Shown here: positions 35,270-46,396 of the stretch, piece after piece
Numbering within the stretch: position 1 is the first letter of the stretch
Layout of the letters: each line of letters starts with the position of its first letter
From: Chloranthus sessilifolius
Lineage: Eukaryota; Streptophyta; Magnoliopsida; Chloranthales; Chloranthaceae
Direction of reading: 5' to 3'
DNA length: 64,000 nt
Assembly (NCBI GenBank): GCA_021018995.1
Contig: CM037587.1
Location: 90,889,251 to 90,953,250 of the forward strand
Notes under the pieces: generated by a model
The model's input: the letters and a program-made list of their open reading frames with translations, nothing else
Told to the model about the DNA's origin: nothing
Databases searched by the model: none
Translations under genes and position numbers: made by a program

Positions 35270-35656
35270 TGTAGACATTCAAATTTGGCTCAAGGCTCGA
35301 TCGACACATACTTTGAGAAAGGCATACAACATACTCCCGAGCTTCCAAAAGCATTTTTTAAACCCTTAGGAATTATCTCAAAACCCTTAGGAATCATCCC
35401 AAAACCCTTAGAAATCAACCTAAACCCTTAAAACCCTTCCCGGACCCTCAGAAAGCCCAACCAAAATAACAGATAGAAAGAGGAGTGCTAAAATTTATAT
35501 AGACCTCTGCAGAAGATGGGGCATATACCATTGGAAATTAGAGGTTCCCAGCTTTCCAATAAACTAAGAATCGCCTCAATCCGAGTTATATATCAAAAGT
35601 TATGGCAATTTGAAAAACGTAGAAAAGTATAAGAAATTACACTTGCGTACATAATA
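35270..35656 (+). repeat. Tat-1 3' LTR, first 387 bp
   Basis: TGTAGACATTCAAATTTGGC matches the inverted LTR start of Tat-2 at 50554. The LTR is cut at 35656 inside GCGTACATAATA (35645-35656). This aligns with the first GCGTATGTAATACATACGC palindrome of Tat-2, so the insertion split the first motif copy of this LTR. Confidence 0.8.
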
Positions 35657-37972
35657 TGTGACAGCCCAATTTTGGTACCCCGAAACCCGTGCCATCGGCA
35701 TGACCGTCTGGGTCATGCCCCATAAGCCTGCACAAAACATTTAGTATAACCAAGCAATAGTAAAGCAATTTAGATTTACATAAGAACTAAGATTGAACTA
35801 AATCTCCAGTTCTACTATATAATCACTAAAAATAAGTAACCCAAACGATTGTTCTAATCCCATGCCTCTGCATGGGCAAAAGAACCAACCCGAACCATTA
35901 GTGCCGTAACTATAGTCATCCCAAATGGTTCGATAAAAGAATATCACATATTACATCATTCTTGCAAAGCAGGCTGGACATACCAAGCCGTACAATATTT
36001 TCTCAAAACTCAATCAAAGTATGCAGGGGTCCTCTAGAAGAAGTCCTCGGGAGGGGGCTCTAAATCCTCCCCATGCACGTAATCTAAATCCTCTAGATCT
36101 ACATCCCCCAAAATAGTAGCAGCAGCAAGCACCGGACCTGTGACGTATAGTCGAAAGGGTGAGCTACATTATAGCTCAATAGGGAAACAACTGAATGAAC
36201 ATATAAATTAATCTTTCTCACATATATTCCATGACATTTAGAAACATGATTTATCAATTGAATAGCTGAAAAACAATTTAAGTTATTGAAAACATGAACT
36301 GAATGCATCTGTTACTCTACATGTGTTTACTTGTTCTCAATTTGTTAACAAAAGACAAAGATCAGCCTCAAAAACTTAAAATAATAACTTAAATAATCCT
36401 CGATGCACTATAGCCTTGAACCCCGATAGAATACCCTCCATCGTCGTCTAATCAAACTATTTTTCATTCATTTTTCATTCTTGTAATTCTACCCAGATCC
36501 TTTCCTCATAGGCGACGGGGTACTAAGCTCACATACATCCTCGATGTAACATCGGATTGGTTGATTGGTCATTGTATCTGTGCCAATCATGCCGTGAACC
36601 TTAAATTAATGTACAAATATATATAGTTATTCACCGTATAATTGTACTAAATATAGTCATTTAGGCCTGATCAATTCTCATTTCATTAACTTCATAATTT
36701 TCCATACATCCCTCGGATGTAACCAGCTCAATGCATCACTCAGATGCCCTTATAACATTCACATCCCCTGGGGACGTCACATACTCATACCGTAAACTTA
36801 TTTCCTTACTTAGTGTTCACACACACACACACTTAAGTTTCACATGTTCAACGCATAACTATTCATTTTCATTTCACTAATGCATGCTCTTGCAATTGAA
36901 GTACATGTCCAAAGTGTTCCCTACCTCACATGTATAAATTCTCAAGCGTCAAGGTCCATAGTTGCTTCCCATGCTTGTACTCACATTTTCCAACCTAAAT
37001 TACATCATAACATATACAAGGCATCAAGAATGATGCATAAAAGAAGGTACAAGGCCCTTCCAGAACCCTAAAGTCCAAAACAAAACTTTCGCAGAAACTG
37101 TCAAAATCGATTAATAGATCCCAATATCGATTAATCGATTTCCCAAAATTGATTAATCGATCCCAAATCGATTAATCGAAAATCCAAAATCGATTGATCG
37201 ATTTACATATCGATCAATCGGTTTTCCCTGACTCCATATTTTCCAATCACTGGGAGTACCCAAACGATTAATCGATTAATCGAAATCATTTTCATCAATC
37301 GATTTCAGGCACTAGTGCCCAAATTTCTTTCAGCTCAAAATCGATTGATCAATTTTCAAAATCAATTAATCAATTTTGTCAGGAACTCACCCCTTTTCGA
37401 GCATTTCTTCCAGCTTTCTTCTCTTTTAATTCCCCTTTTTTTTCTATCTGTTTAATTTACCAAATTTAACAATACAACCACAACATTATACACATTGCAA
37501 TATAAAGAAATCTCACCTTAAATCAATCTCATGATTGATTGAATGGCTTGGGTCATTGGCTAGGGTTCTTAGCTCGATTCTATGAACTCATACACGCCGT
37601 CGCCGGAGTTAATGCTCAAGCACGCCTTCAATTGGAAATCCACACTAACTCCTTTAGCATTTACTCTTTCCTTCCCTCTAAACTCTCTCTCTCTCTTTTC
37701 ATAAATCCTCAACCACCAACATTAAAGAGAAATTACTTATCTTTAGCTATTTAGCTATTTAACTTATTCCATGTTTTTGATGCAAAACACATACACCCAT
37801 AACAGGTGTATGTGACCTTCACAATGAATCTAATCCCACACTCACAAGCACATTCACATCAAACTTAATTTGACCTAAGTCATCAAGTTGACTTCCACGT
37901 GGTCAAAATTATGACCAGTCGGACACGCATCCCGAGGACACTATTCAAAGCCCAAATTTCAGGGATGTTATA
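35657..37972 (-). repeat. 3' LTR of Del/Tekay-2, 2316 bp
   Basis: On the + strand it runs from TGTGACAGCCC to GGGATGTTATA. The right end should be TTACA, so one transition has changed the terminal CA. Shared with the other two LTRs of this family: ACCTGTGACGTATAGTC and GGTGAGCTACAT near 36135-36175. It also has a private palindrome cluster at 37080-37380. No coding content. Confidence 0.82.
37080..37380. repeat. ATCGATTAATCGAT palindrome cluster
   Basis: About ten copies of AAATCGATTAATCGATTT and variants (ATCGATTGATCGAT, ACGATTAATCGATTAATCG). On the - strand they lie about 600-890 bp inside the LTR, matching in place the clusters of the two homologous LTRs but not in sequence. Confidence 0.87.
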
Positions 37973-37988
37973 TTCTCCCCACCTTAGG
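37973..37988 (-). promoter_or_regulatory. Polypurine tract of Del/Tekay-2
   Basis: On the - strand CCTAAGGTGGGGAGAA precedes the LTR. Upstream of it TTCGAGGATGAAAA reads FEDEN, as at the pol 3' end of Del/Tekay chromoviruses. This suggests that the element derives from one of them. Confidence 0.75.
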
Positions 37989-38125
37989 AATTTTCATCCT
38001 CGAAAATGTACCCAAGGGCTTCCCCTCTTGGGAGACCCACACACACACATACACATGAAAATCCATACAACATCAATCACAGCACATCCTGCATGAAGAC
38101 CAACTAGATTTGCAAATATTTTGAG

Positions 38126-38300
38126 TAAATAATTACAACCCAAAAGTAATTAACCAAGATTGAAATTGGATTAACGTTCCATACATCGATTACACGAACC
38201 CAAAAATAATTACAACCCAAAATAAATGGCGTCCATGCCACATAGTTCAGGACATAAATAGTCAAATAGTTACAACCCAAAAAGTAATTACAGCTCAAAA
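38126..38300. repeat. AATTACAACCCAAAA short repeats
   Basis: Five copies of (A)GTTACAACCC/AATTACAACCCAAAA with flanking GTAATTA words, in the tail between the ORF and the polypurine tract of Del/Tekay-2. Confidence 0.75.
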
Positions 38301-38321
38301 AGAAACACCAAAAGCTAACAA

Positions 38322-39117
38322 TCACACAGTCCCGTCCCCGAGCTGATCCTCCTTGTCATGCTCGCGAGTCTCAGAACACGATGCATCAGGAGCCCATGCC
38401 CACGCCACCGCGATGCATTGATGATAGTCACTGGGATACATGAACTGCATGGTTTGATGGAGTAGGGCCTTATGAAAATTCAGCCGGTAGTCCATCCGAG
38501 TGTTGCTCTCCTCCATCCGTCTGTGGTGCTCCACCATCTGGCAATTGTTCTCCGCCATGAGGGCAAGAACATCATCAATGGTACTAGGTGTAGGGGCCTG
38601 AGATGCTCGTCTCTGGTGAGAATGCACATGAGCAATAGGAGTGGACTGTGTAGGAATTTAGTAGCGTCGAACCAACGGCCACGGTATGTCGTGTACAAGG
38701 CCTGTTGGACCAACTCTACCCGTTCGGTATCATGGGGCATGGGATAAAGGTTGCACTTGATTATCGAATCAAGCATCCACAAATGAGGGGGCAAGTCAAC
38801 CCTCCGTATGGACTTTCTGGATCCCTTGTTTCCCCTCATCATCTCGGTTCAAATTTCCTCAAAATTTATGGGTTGCGGGAAAGGAGGTAAAAGATTGGTC
38901 TCAGGTACATATGCTAGAAAATACTTTAAGGATTCATGGACGTGGCGTAGGGTAAAAAGGTAGGTACGACCATCGATCTCGGTCGTAACGGTGTCATCCA
39001 TTTGGCCCACTTTTAGGTTTTGGTAAAATAACCTAACGAGCCTAGGGTAGAGTTTATACGGGCGAGCATGGATCCTCTCGAACCCGTCGCGGCGATGCAC
39101 TCGCGATGGAATAAAAA
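38322..39117 (-). pseudogene. Plant-transposon-domain ORF (Transposase_32-like), truncated
   Basis: From 39117 leftward: RPYKLYPRLVRLFYQNL, a hydrophobic YLFTLRHVHESLKYFL segment, LPPHLWMLDSIIKCNLYP, ERVELVQQALYTTYRGRWFD, then after a frame change near 38640 a His/Glu/Met-rich helical tail (ENNCQMVEHHRRMEESN). The W..L..II..NL.P and GRWFD pattern resembles the putative plant transposon protein domain of many plant retroelement ORFs. An in-frame TGA at 38849-38851 fits a CGA to TGA transition. Tat-2 removes the N-terminus. The role of this family is not established. Confidence 0.6.
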
Positions 39118-39336
39118 TGTAGAGACGCCACCCGGAGCTTTTGGTGACACGGGAAACCTTTAAATCAATATTTTGAGCACCGAAGTGCTAAATATGACTC
39201 TGATTTATCGGTCTTTGCCAAAGGATCTAGGGTAGGGGCTTCGGTTATCGATCGGGAAGGGTTTAGGCACCCGATCAACCCGCATATAGCGGTCTCTATC
39301 TATGGCCAACAATAAAAATGAATGGGCGGAGTTTCC

Positions 39337-39640
39337 CACTACAAAAAAAAGGACTTTTGGAGACGATTATTAGAGATGGCTTTTCGAAGCCATCTCCAAT
39401 AACCATTTATTGCAGACAGCCTTTCAAAAGCCGTCTTGAATGCTTTTATTAGAGACGGCTAAAACCGTCTCCCTATATAAAATAACATAAAGAGACAATT
39501 ATCACCGTCTTCATAAGGTTCACTTCATAGATAGGGTAGTGGAAACTTTAGAGACTAGAAAAACTATCCCTAAAAGTCTCGTTAACACTAATAGAGACGA
39601 CTTCAAACCGTCTCGCTAATTATTTTAGCGTACAAGCCTT
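39337..39640. repeat. CACTA left subterminal repeats
   Basis: About nine GAGACGG/CCGTCT-type words, several paired as short palindromes such as GAGACGGCTAAAACCGTCTC. In En/Spm such subterminal words bind the element's own TNPA-type protein. Confidence 0.87.
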
Positions 39641-40942
39641 CCTAGTTCTATGTAGCACTTAATAAAAACTCATCGCCTATAAAATAACTCAAACCACGAC
39701 CATCATCAGCTATCGATTCCCTGGCATCCTTCGTGTTCCATTCCTCCTATCATCAGCTACATTTACGATTTGAGCTCCGATTTTAAAGACGAACCCTAAC
39801 AGGTAGGATTTGGGCTCCGATTTGAACTCCTCACTCCAGATTTGAGCTCCGATTTTGGTTCAGATTCGATCGAATCCGAGCTCCGATCTCCAGATCTTCT
39901 TCTTCTCCTTCTTCAAAGCTCTGCAAGGGGACTCCATGGAAACCCTAACTCGCTGGAAATCGAGGTTGCTCGATCTTCTTCTTCTCCCTCTTCAAATCTC
40001 TGCAAACGCACCATTCCACCCTTCCAAAACCATTTCCTTTCCCTATACATATAAATACACGCTTTATCTTCTTCTTCGTTTCATTTCATTTTTTTTATTC
40101 CAAGACCCTTTTTCTCTCTACTTCTCTCTCTTCTGAGCTCTATCGCATTCTCTAATGGCTGTCGTTCTTTGTGAACCCTACGTCTGAGAACCTCTCAAAA
40201 CTACTTTTCTTTGTCACGAACCTCAATCTGATTAGGTTCAATTTTTTAATTTTATTTTACATGGACCAAGTGGTTATCTGGAGGGTTTTTGGATTCTTTG
40301 GCGTTTTGAGTTATTAGATCTAAGATCTGAGCTTTATTTATTTGGTTTTATTTTGGATTTTTGTAGTGAACATGAGAAATCTGGATTCATAAATCTTGTT
40401 TCTCGGTTCCTCAGGTAGATCGATCGCAAAGGCTAATTCACTGTAAATGGTAAAAAATATATATTTTTTTAATAATAATTTGTGAATTAAATGTTGTTGA
40501 TGGCATTGAAGTACAATGAGTAAGATGAAGACTCATTGTAAGTCGTTGTTCCATCTGACGACTTAGCAGTTGGCTCTTACTCTAGATGGTAATTCTCTCG
40601 AGATCTGTTTTTCGGGATCCATTTTATTTTTTGTTAAATAAAAAATAACACTTTTTTCTAACTGGTTAAAACTATATTTAAAAAATGCAGATCTCTCTAA
40701 AACTCTGAAACTTTTGGATAAACTCATCTCCACAGCAAAATTCCAAAATTATATTCATTTGTCCATTTTTTAAACAGTATAAATCACAGTGGGGATCAGA
40801 TTTCAATTTTGCTTTAACAGTTATCTATACAATGTCCCCTTGGTCCACGTGGGAAAAAAACAGGGTTGTGGGTGCCACGTGGAACCATTTTTAGAGGTTT
40901 AGAGTACGGTCAAGTTAGTCCTTTGGCCTACAGAACCTTTTT

Positions 40943-40993
<51 letters not shown>

Positions 40994-42208
40994 CAACTTC
41001 TACGATCTGGGCATAGTAGCAGTTATACTCATAGATAGACAGAGATACAAGTGACACAGTGAACAATTCCAAATGCAATGTGGTCAAATTTGATAAACAT
41101 TATTAGGCAATATCATTGAAATTACACTATTACTCTATTTTTTTCTGGTGAAATGAACATTTTAGGGCATTTTCATGTCAAGTTCGACCTGTGCCCAAAG
41201 TATAAACCAATTCTGCCTAGATAAGTATCTTTTCCCCTGTTTTAGACCATACAAAGTGCATAAGCTAAGAACCCCAGCATTGCACGTTTCAATGTTCTAA
41301 ATATAATAACAAAATGGCAAATTGAACGTTTCAATGTTCTAAATATAATAACAAAATGGCAACCCTGCATACTTAATAAACTCAGATTTGACTCTGTTCA
41401 CACATGCTTCATGTTAGAAAATTTTAATCCCTAAGCTTGCAGCCTTTGGCTAATTGGCCTCAATTCATATTTGAACCAAAATGCTATATTCTTATTGAAT
41501 ACGGATCTCTATATCCATGAATTTCAAGCCCTTCACAAATGGTTTGATTGATGTGTTTTGATTTGTTGAAATCTGTACACCATAATATTCAAATGGCTTG
41601 ATTGGGATCCAGGACTCCTAATTTCTAGGCAAGTTTATGGAGTTTTAAATTCATATTCAATTTGCAAATCATTGGCCCTTAGTTGTGCCCATTCTACTGA
41701 TCTCCTATGACTTAATAGGTAACAAAATGAAGAGATTACATTTTGACTGCTTATTTAAATAATATTTCAGATCATGTGGAATCTTCTTGAATGAATAATG
41801 CTTAAAGCTAATTGTGCCATTGTACTTTTCTTCGGACTTTTACTTTGCTGATTCGCTTGTACAATCAAAGTTGACTTTCTTTTCTAGTCAAGTTTCATGT
41901 ATTTCTATAAGAATGGTACTTTCTTTGGTCCAAGCCCTTTTATTTAATTATTTATTGATTGGAAGGTGTGTTTGATTTATTATTTTTTCAATCTTGTTTT
42001 ATTAATTTTTACTCTTTGATTGATGTTGCTGCTAAGAGATGTCTCACATAAGTAGTTTATATTTCATATGTTGATGATTGCTGAATGTGGAAATTGATGC
42101 TTTAACATGAACTTTTCCTGGTGGATCACTTTATGTTCTGCCATAATATTCTTGAAGTCCACGATCACATCTTGAATCTACCCTTCAATTTTTTTGTTCT
42201 TCTTCTAG
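39641..42208 (+). other. CACTA interior, left part: no clear gene; TA microsatellite
   Basis: 39700-40200 looks like a captured promoter or 5' leader: repeated TTTGAGCTCCGATTT words, CT-rich text and an ATG at about 39935 starting METLTRWKSRLLDLL, which I cannot assign. 40946-40991 is a TA microsatellite. 41265-41365 holds a 47-bp direct duplication (CACGTTTCAATGTTCTAAATA). The rest is AT-rich, intron-like sequence. Confidence 0.55.
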
Positions 42209-42392
42209 ATTTCTGGATCACTTCTTGATGAGAACCAGGTGAGATGCATCATGGATGAGATAAAGCAGGTGATCACAGCTAGCTCAACAAGAAAGAGAGA
42301 AAGCAGAGAGGAACAAAGGAGAGGACTTTGATGCCGAGGAAGGGGAGTTACTTAAAGAAGAAATTGAGCAAGAAGAGGAAGTCTTTGATCAA
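42209..42392 (+). pseudogene. Captured importin-5 (karyopherin beta-3) exon
   Basis: Between an acceptor (TTCTTCTAG) and a donor (GATCAA/GTTTGT) the text reads SLLDENQVRCIMDEIKQVI and then, after a frame slip, FDAEEGELLKEEIEQEEEVFDQ in pieces. This is the conserved acidic segment of plant importin-5, a nuclear import receptor, where the usual text is very close to EDFDAEEGELLKEE. Frame slips near 42300 and the lack of the other exons show that it is a fragment carried by the CACTA. Confidence 0.85.
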
Positions 42393-42958
42393 GTTTGTCT
42401 TCAAAACTTTCAATTAGTTATTATGTTTTATTTTTTATAATTTTATTTAATGAAATATCACAGCTGCCATATTTGCAATGCTGCCTTCCTGGCCTTCAAC
42501 CTTTCTCCCTGTCCCTCTCTTGGGTTGACTAGAGAGGAGCAGTTGTCACCCTACATGGCTTTTGGAAAGTTTAATATTTCTTCCTAGAAATAGCTAGTCT
42601 TCTGCTGAAATATGTAGCCTTTTAAAGAAAATCAGGGATATAAGTTGGGATGCTGGGTTCAGTGGCAGTCAAAGTTGAACAGTTAGTGCTTGTGCTTTTA
42701 CGATGATTATTGTAAAGCCAAGTGGCTTTTGCAAAGATTAAATGAAAGGTAATTCTTCTTAGAAATTGCTAGCCTTCTGCTGAAATATGTAGGGAAGAAT
42801 CAAGTTTCTGAGTCAGGACAATGGGTTCGGTGGTGGTCAAACAGTTAGTGCTTGTGCATTTACAGTTTTTATTGTAACACTGCATGTTTGTTTTCATCAG
42901 CTTTGTTTTTAATCAGATGGATTTGGTGAAACTTAACATGTATCTCATATCTTAAAAG

Positions 42959-43207
42959 ATAGTTGCTAGCCGTGAAAGTAGCAGCAATTCGACATCGTTA
43001 ACCCCTAGTAAAGATTTATTCAATGATTCTCGGGATGCGCTTTTTCATGCTAGAACACTATCAGACTATGATGGCATGAGAATCTCACCTAAGAAAGAAA
43101 CATGGAGAACGTGGAGCTTTCGTAGTGCTGGGTTTCTGGAAGCTGAATTTGTAGGTAGCTTACTTCTCTGCGCTTTGAATGAAAAGGAGAAACCATCTTT
43201 TATCAAG
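42959..43207 (+). pseudogene. Captured exon of an unidentified host gene
   Basis: A fully open 83-codon exon between AAAAG and AAG/GTGGGTAAG. It encodes SRESSSNSTSLTPSKDLFN, SDYDGMRISPKKETWRTW, FRSAGFLEAEFVGSLLLC and a Lys-rich end. Codon use and splice sites look like a real plant exon. I do not recognise the family. It may belong to a gene other than importin-5. Confidence 0.6.
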
Positions 43208-43344
43208 GTGGGTAAGATTTGTCACTTTTTAAGCCATGAGCCACATTTTTTACCGGTGTAAATCATCCAAGTGGCAGAACATCATGTAACCTGATGTTAG
43301 CCCACAAAAATGCCAATAAGAGCATATTCACTAAATTCTCCAAA

Positions 43345-43470
43345 TTTTTTAATAATTCATGAATAATTCGCGAATTTAAAGTTCTATGAATTAATCACGA
43401 ATTATTCGTGAATGTTTGAAATTTTCATGTGTTTTCTAAAAATTCACGAATAATTGGTGATTTTTTAATA
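43345..43470. repeat. ATTCACGAAT/ATTCGTGAAT palindromes in the CACTA
   Basis: Six words of the AATTCACGAATAATTCGTGAA type lie in both orientations within 125 bp, just before the solo LTR. Confidence 0.7.
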
Positions 43471-43492
43471 AATCATGATTTTAGTATCTTTT

Positions 43493-45625
43493 TGTGACAG
43501 CCCGAATTTCAGCATCCCGAAATTCGCGCCATCTGCACGACCTTCAAGGCCGTGCCTTAAATTCATATCGTGACTCTTCGATATATATATACAGCCAAAC
43601 TGTAATTGAAGCACCTGCGAATACTCTAACTAAACATAAGAATTTATAAGTAGTCGATCCTACTAGGCTGTCCTTGTTCCATGCCAATTCATGGACATAA
43701 GGACATACCCAAATCTTCAATAACAATTATTCCTCCTAAATGGTTTACCAAAAGACAGTATTTAAAACCTTCAAATTAAAGAGGCTCGATATACCAAGCC
43801 ATACATAGTACTCTCTCCACTCACTCACAGAGTATGCAGCGGGTTTCCTAGAAGAATTCCTCAGGAGGAGGTTCTGACTCTTCAGTGGGTACGGACGCCG
43901 ATGCCCTTGGATTAACTTCACCCGAAGTCCCTGCCGTCGTTAGTTCTTGACCTGCGACGTATAGTCTAAGGGGTGAGCTACATCCTAGCTCCGTAGGGAA
44001 AACAAAAGAACATATAGATCATCCTTCACACATATGTCAGTAACTTAACAAAACATAAATTCTCAAGGAAACATTTATGTACAACAATTTGAATAACATG
44101 AATAACTCAATGGTTCCAATCTCTACTTAGCATAGCTTTGTTTAATCTCTTTATGAGTTTGTTTGTGAACTTGGCCTAATCACTTAAATCTTAACTTAAG
44201 TAATCCTCGAGCAATATAGCATCGAGCCCCGATGGAATACCCGCCATCGTCGTCTAACTAGACAGTTGTTATGTGTATTCCCTGGGAATACTGCCCGAGC
44301 CCCTTTCTCATAGGCAGCGGGGTCATTTCTCAATCTACATCCCTGGGATGTTATAATTTTACGGATTGGCCGCCGTACCGGTCACGGATATCCTGCCGAG
44401 TCAGTCGTGGGTATCCCGCCACGTCGGTGGGGTATTCTAATCAACCTTAAATAACAAAAGTATCAATGTGCTTTACATATAGTTATTCACCGTGATTGTG
44501 CTAAATATATTACATTAGGCCTTATCACGTTATCTTTGTTTCTCTGTTTGTTTTCTTACGCATCCCTGGGATGCCCCATGCTTCTATTTCACCTTTCTTT
44601 GATTTAACCACATTATCTTTCGTCCCCTGGGGACCTCAGGATTTTCCACATTGGAACACACACACACACCCTTATCATGAGGATTTATGAAATATACACT
44701 ATTTAAATGGACTATACTACACATATGAGTTCACAGAATAATGCACATGTTTCGAGAATATTCCCTACCTCGACGAATCTCAAAGCACGCTTGTCCTTAG
44801 AGGGTTATAATGCATCAACCTACATTTAAAAAGAATTTTACTTTAGAACGATCTAAGGTCTTTGGGGTGTAAGACACCCAAGTTTCTTATATTAGAAAAC
44901 CAATATCTGAATGGTCACCAGACCTCGCTCGCGCGGTCAGTTATCCTCGCTCGCGCGGTCACTTGACCTCGCTCGAGCGGTCTCTTGACCTCGCTCGAGC
45001 GGTCTCTTGACCTCGCTCGAGCGGTTAAATCGAGGTCGCTCGAGCGGTTTAATCGAGCTTTCGCAATATGACCGTGGACCCTCGCTCGAGCGAGCACCCC
45101 TTTAGTTTCAGGGACCTCTCGAGGGAGCCCAGAGTCATGTTTATAACTGTTTATCCTTCTTTAAACCTTAATCTTACACAAGTAGCATTTAGCCAACATC
45201 CTTCCTACTATTCAAAACATTCCTATGCATCTATCGTGTTTTTAACGTACCTCTGACGATGAATCACGCACATGTCCGATTTAAGATTTGAATATCTACT
45301 AGGCTATCCGGCCTCCCTGGTTCGTCCTCCCGTCATTACTTCTGATCTCCCTTGCCGACCTAAGTCTCAGCGAACCCTAGTTCTCTACCAGGCTCCTTTC
45401 TTCTTTCTCTCTATATTCTCTTTTTCTCTATTTAGGTTAGAATAGATTTACGTAAGGGCTCCTCTCTCTCTTCTTCACTTTTATATCTATAATCATTGGG
45501 ATACACTAGTGTGTTTCCCACGTACACACTTAAGGTATTTGGGTGTTTTGGGTCTCCTTGTGAAACACATATACCTATGTGCAAATACGTGCCGTGCACA
45601 GATCTCAAAAATCTGGGTTGTGACA
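43493..45625 (-). mobile_element. Solo LTR, Del/Tekay-like, 2133 bp, in the CACTA
   Basis: On the + strand it runs from TGTGACAGCCCG to GGTTGTGACA, with the duplication CTTTT at 43488-43492 and 45626-45630. The unoccupied sequence TTTAGTATCTTTTTAAATCTG survives in the next tandem copy at about 45820, which proves the exact junction. It shares CCTGCGACGTATAGTCTAAG and GGTGAGCTACAT with the LTR at 35657. No internal region. Confidence 0.92.
44917..45096. repeat. CGCTCGAGCG palindrome cluster
   Basis: Seven copies of CCTCGCTCGAGCGGTC or a close variant (two with CGCTCGCGCGG), spaced about 22-25 bp with CTTGA linkers. On the - strand they lie about 530-710 bp inside the LTR. The Arg-rich open frame here is a by-product. 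Confidence 0.9.
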
Positions 45626-46200
45626 CTTTTTAAATCTGTTTATGCTTTTAAATTTTATTTTTTATTTTCTTCTCCAAATTTTCCCCTGAACATGATGAAT
45701 TCTGCCGGATTTCTTCGAATTTTAACCTTGTCGAATTATTATCGAACCCCAACTTGGTGACTACGAATCAGAGGATGGATTTGAACCATTCGATCTCGAT
45801 TTTTTAATAAATCATGATTTTAGTATCTTTTTAAATCTGTTTATGCTTTTAAATTTTATTTTTTATTTTCTTCTCCAAATTTTCCCCTGAACATGATGAA
45901 TTCTGCCGGATTTCTTCGAATTTTAACCTTGTCGAATTATTATCGAACCCCAACTTGGTGACTACGAATCAGAGGATGGATTTGAACCATTCGATCTCGA
46001 TTTTTAATAAATCATGATTTTAGTATCTTTTAAATCTGTTTATGCTTTTAAATTTTATTTTTTATTTTCTTCTCCAAATTTTCCCCTGAACATGATGAAT
46101 TCTGCCGGATTTCTTCGAATTTTAACCTTGTCGAATTATTATCGAACCCCAACTTGGTGACTACGAATCAGAGGATGGATTTGAACCATTCGATCTCGGA
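45626..46200 (+). repeat. Three tandem copies of a 200-bp unit
   Basis: The unit from TTAATAAATCATGATTTTAG to GAACCATTCGATCTCG occurs three times with periods of 201 and 199 bp, nearly identical. The first copy is split by the solo LTR: its first bases are at 43464-43492. Confidence 0.93.
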
Positions 46201-46396
46201 ACTTTAATATGGACCGATGTTCATATCTAACATAGGGTCCATATTGAAGTACTTAGATTGGATGTTTCAAGCCCTCTACTTGGCATAGTTTTATGAGCTA
46301 AGTGATGTTCATCTGTTCCGCCACTTGGATGAATCAGATTTGTCAAAAGTGTGGCGCCTAAGTAGCCAAAATTTTGCGATGTGAAGGGTATGGTGT

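Larger units (their letters stand above)
8439..35656 (+). mobile_element. Tat-1: old Tat-lineage Ty3/gypsy retrotransposon, split by insertions
   Basis: Three separated pieces join into one + strand Tat element: gag end and protease (8439-10206), linker through integrase core (21211-24685) and integrase C-terminus, 3' untranslated region, polypurine tract and LTR start (32225-35656). Wording matches Tat-2 throughout, and each break is bounded by another element with a target duplication. It lacks the two antisense genes that Tat-2 carries. The 5' part is outside the window, and the 3' LTR is cut at 35656. Confidence 0.85.
35657..39117 (-). mobile_element. Del/Tekay-2: non-autonomous LTR element, 3' part
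   Basis: On the - strand: part of an ORF with a plant-transposon domain, a 350-bp 3' tail, a polypurine tract and a 3' LTR. No reverse transcriptase is seen in the retained part. The right side is cut at 39118 by Tat-2, so its 5' half and second LTR are not visible. It is inserted in the Tat-1 LTR. The left flank (TAATA, 35652-35656) cannot be paired. Confidence 0.7.

Noticed and set aside
38472..38890. + strand frames over the plant-transposon-domain region
   Set aside because: The family pattern reads only on the - strand, so these are shadows.
44915..45097. Arg/Ser-rich 60-codon frame on the - strand
   Set aside because: It is a translation of the CGCTCGAGCG repeat cluster.
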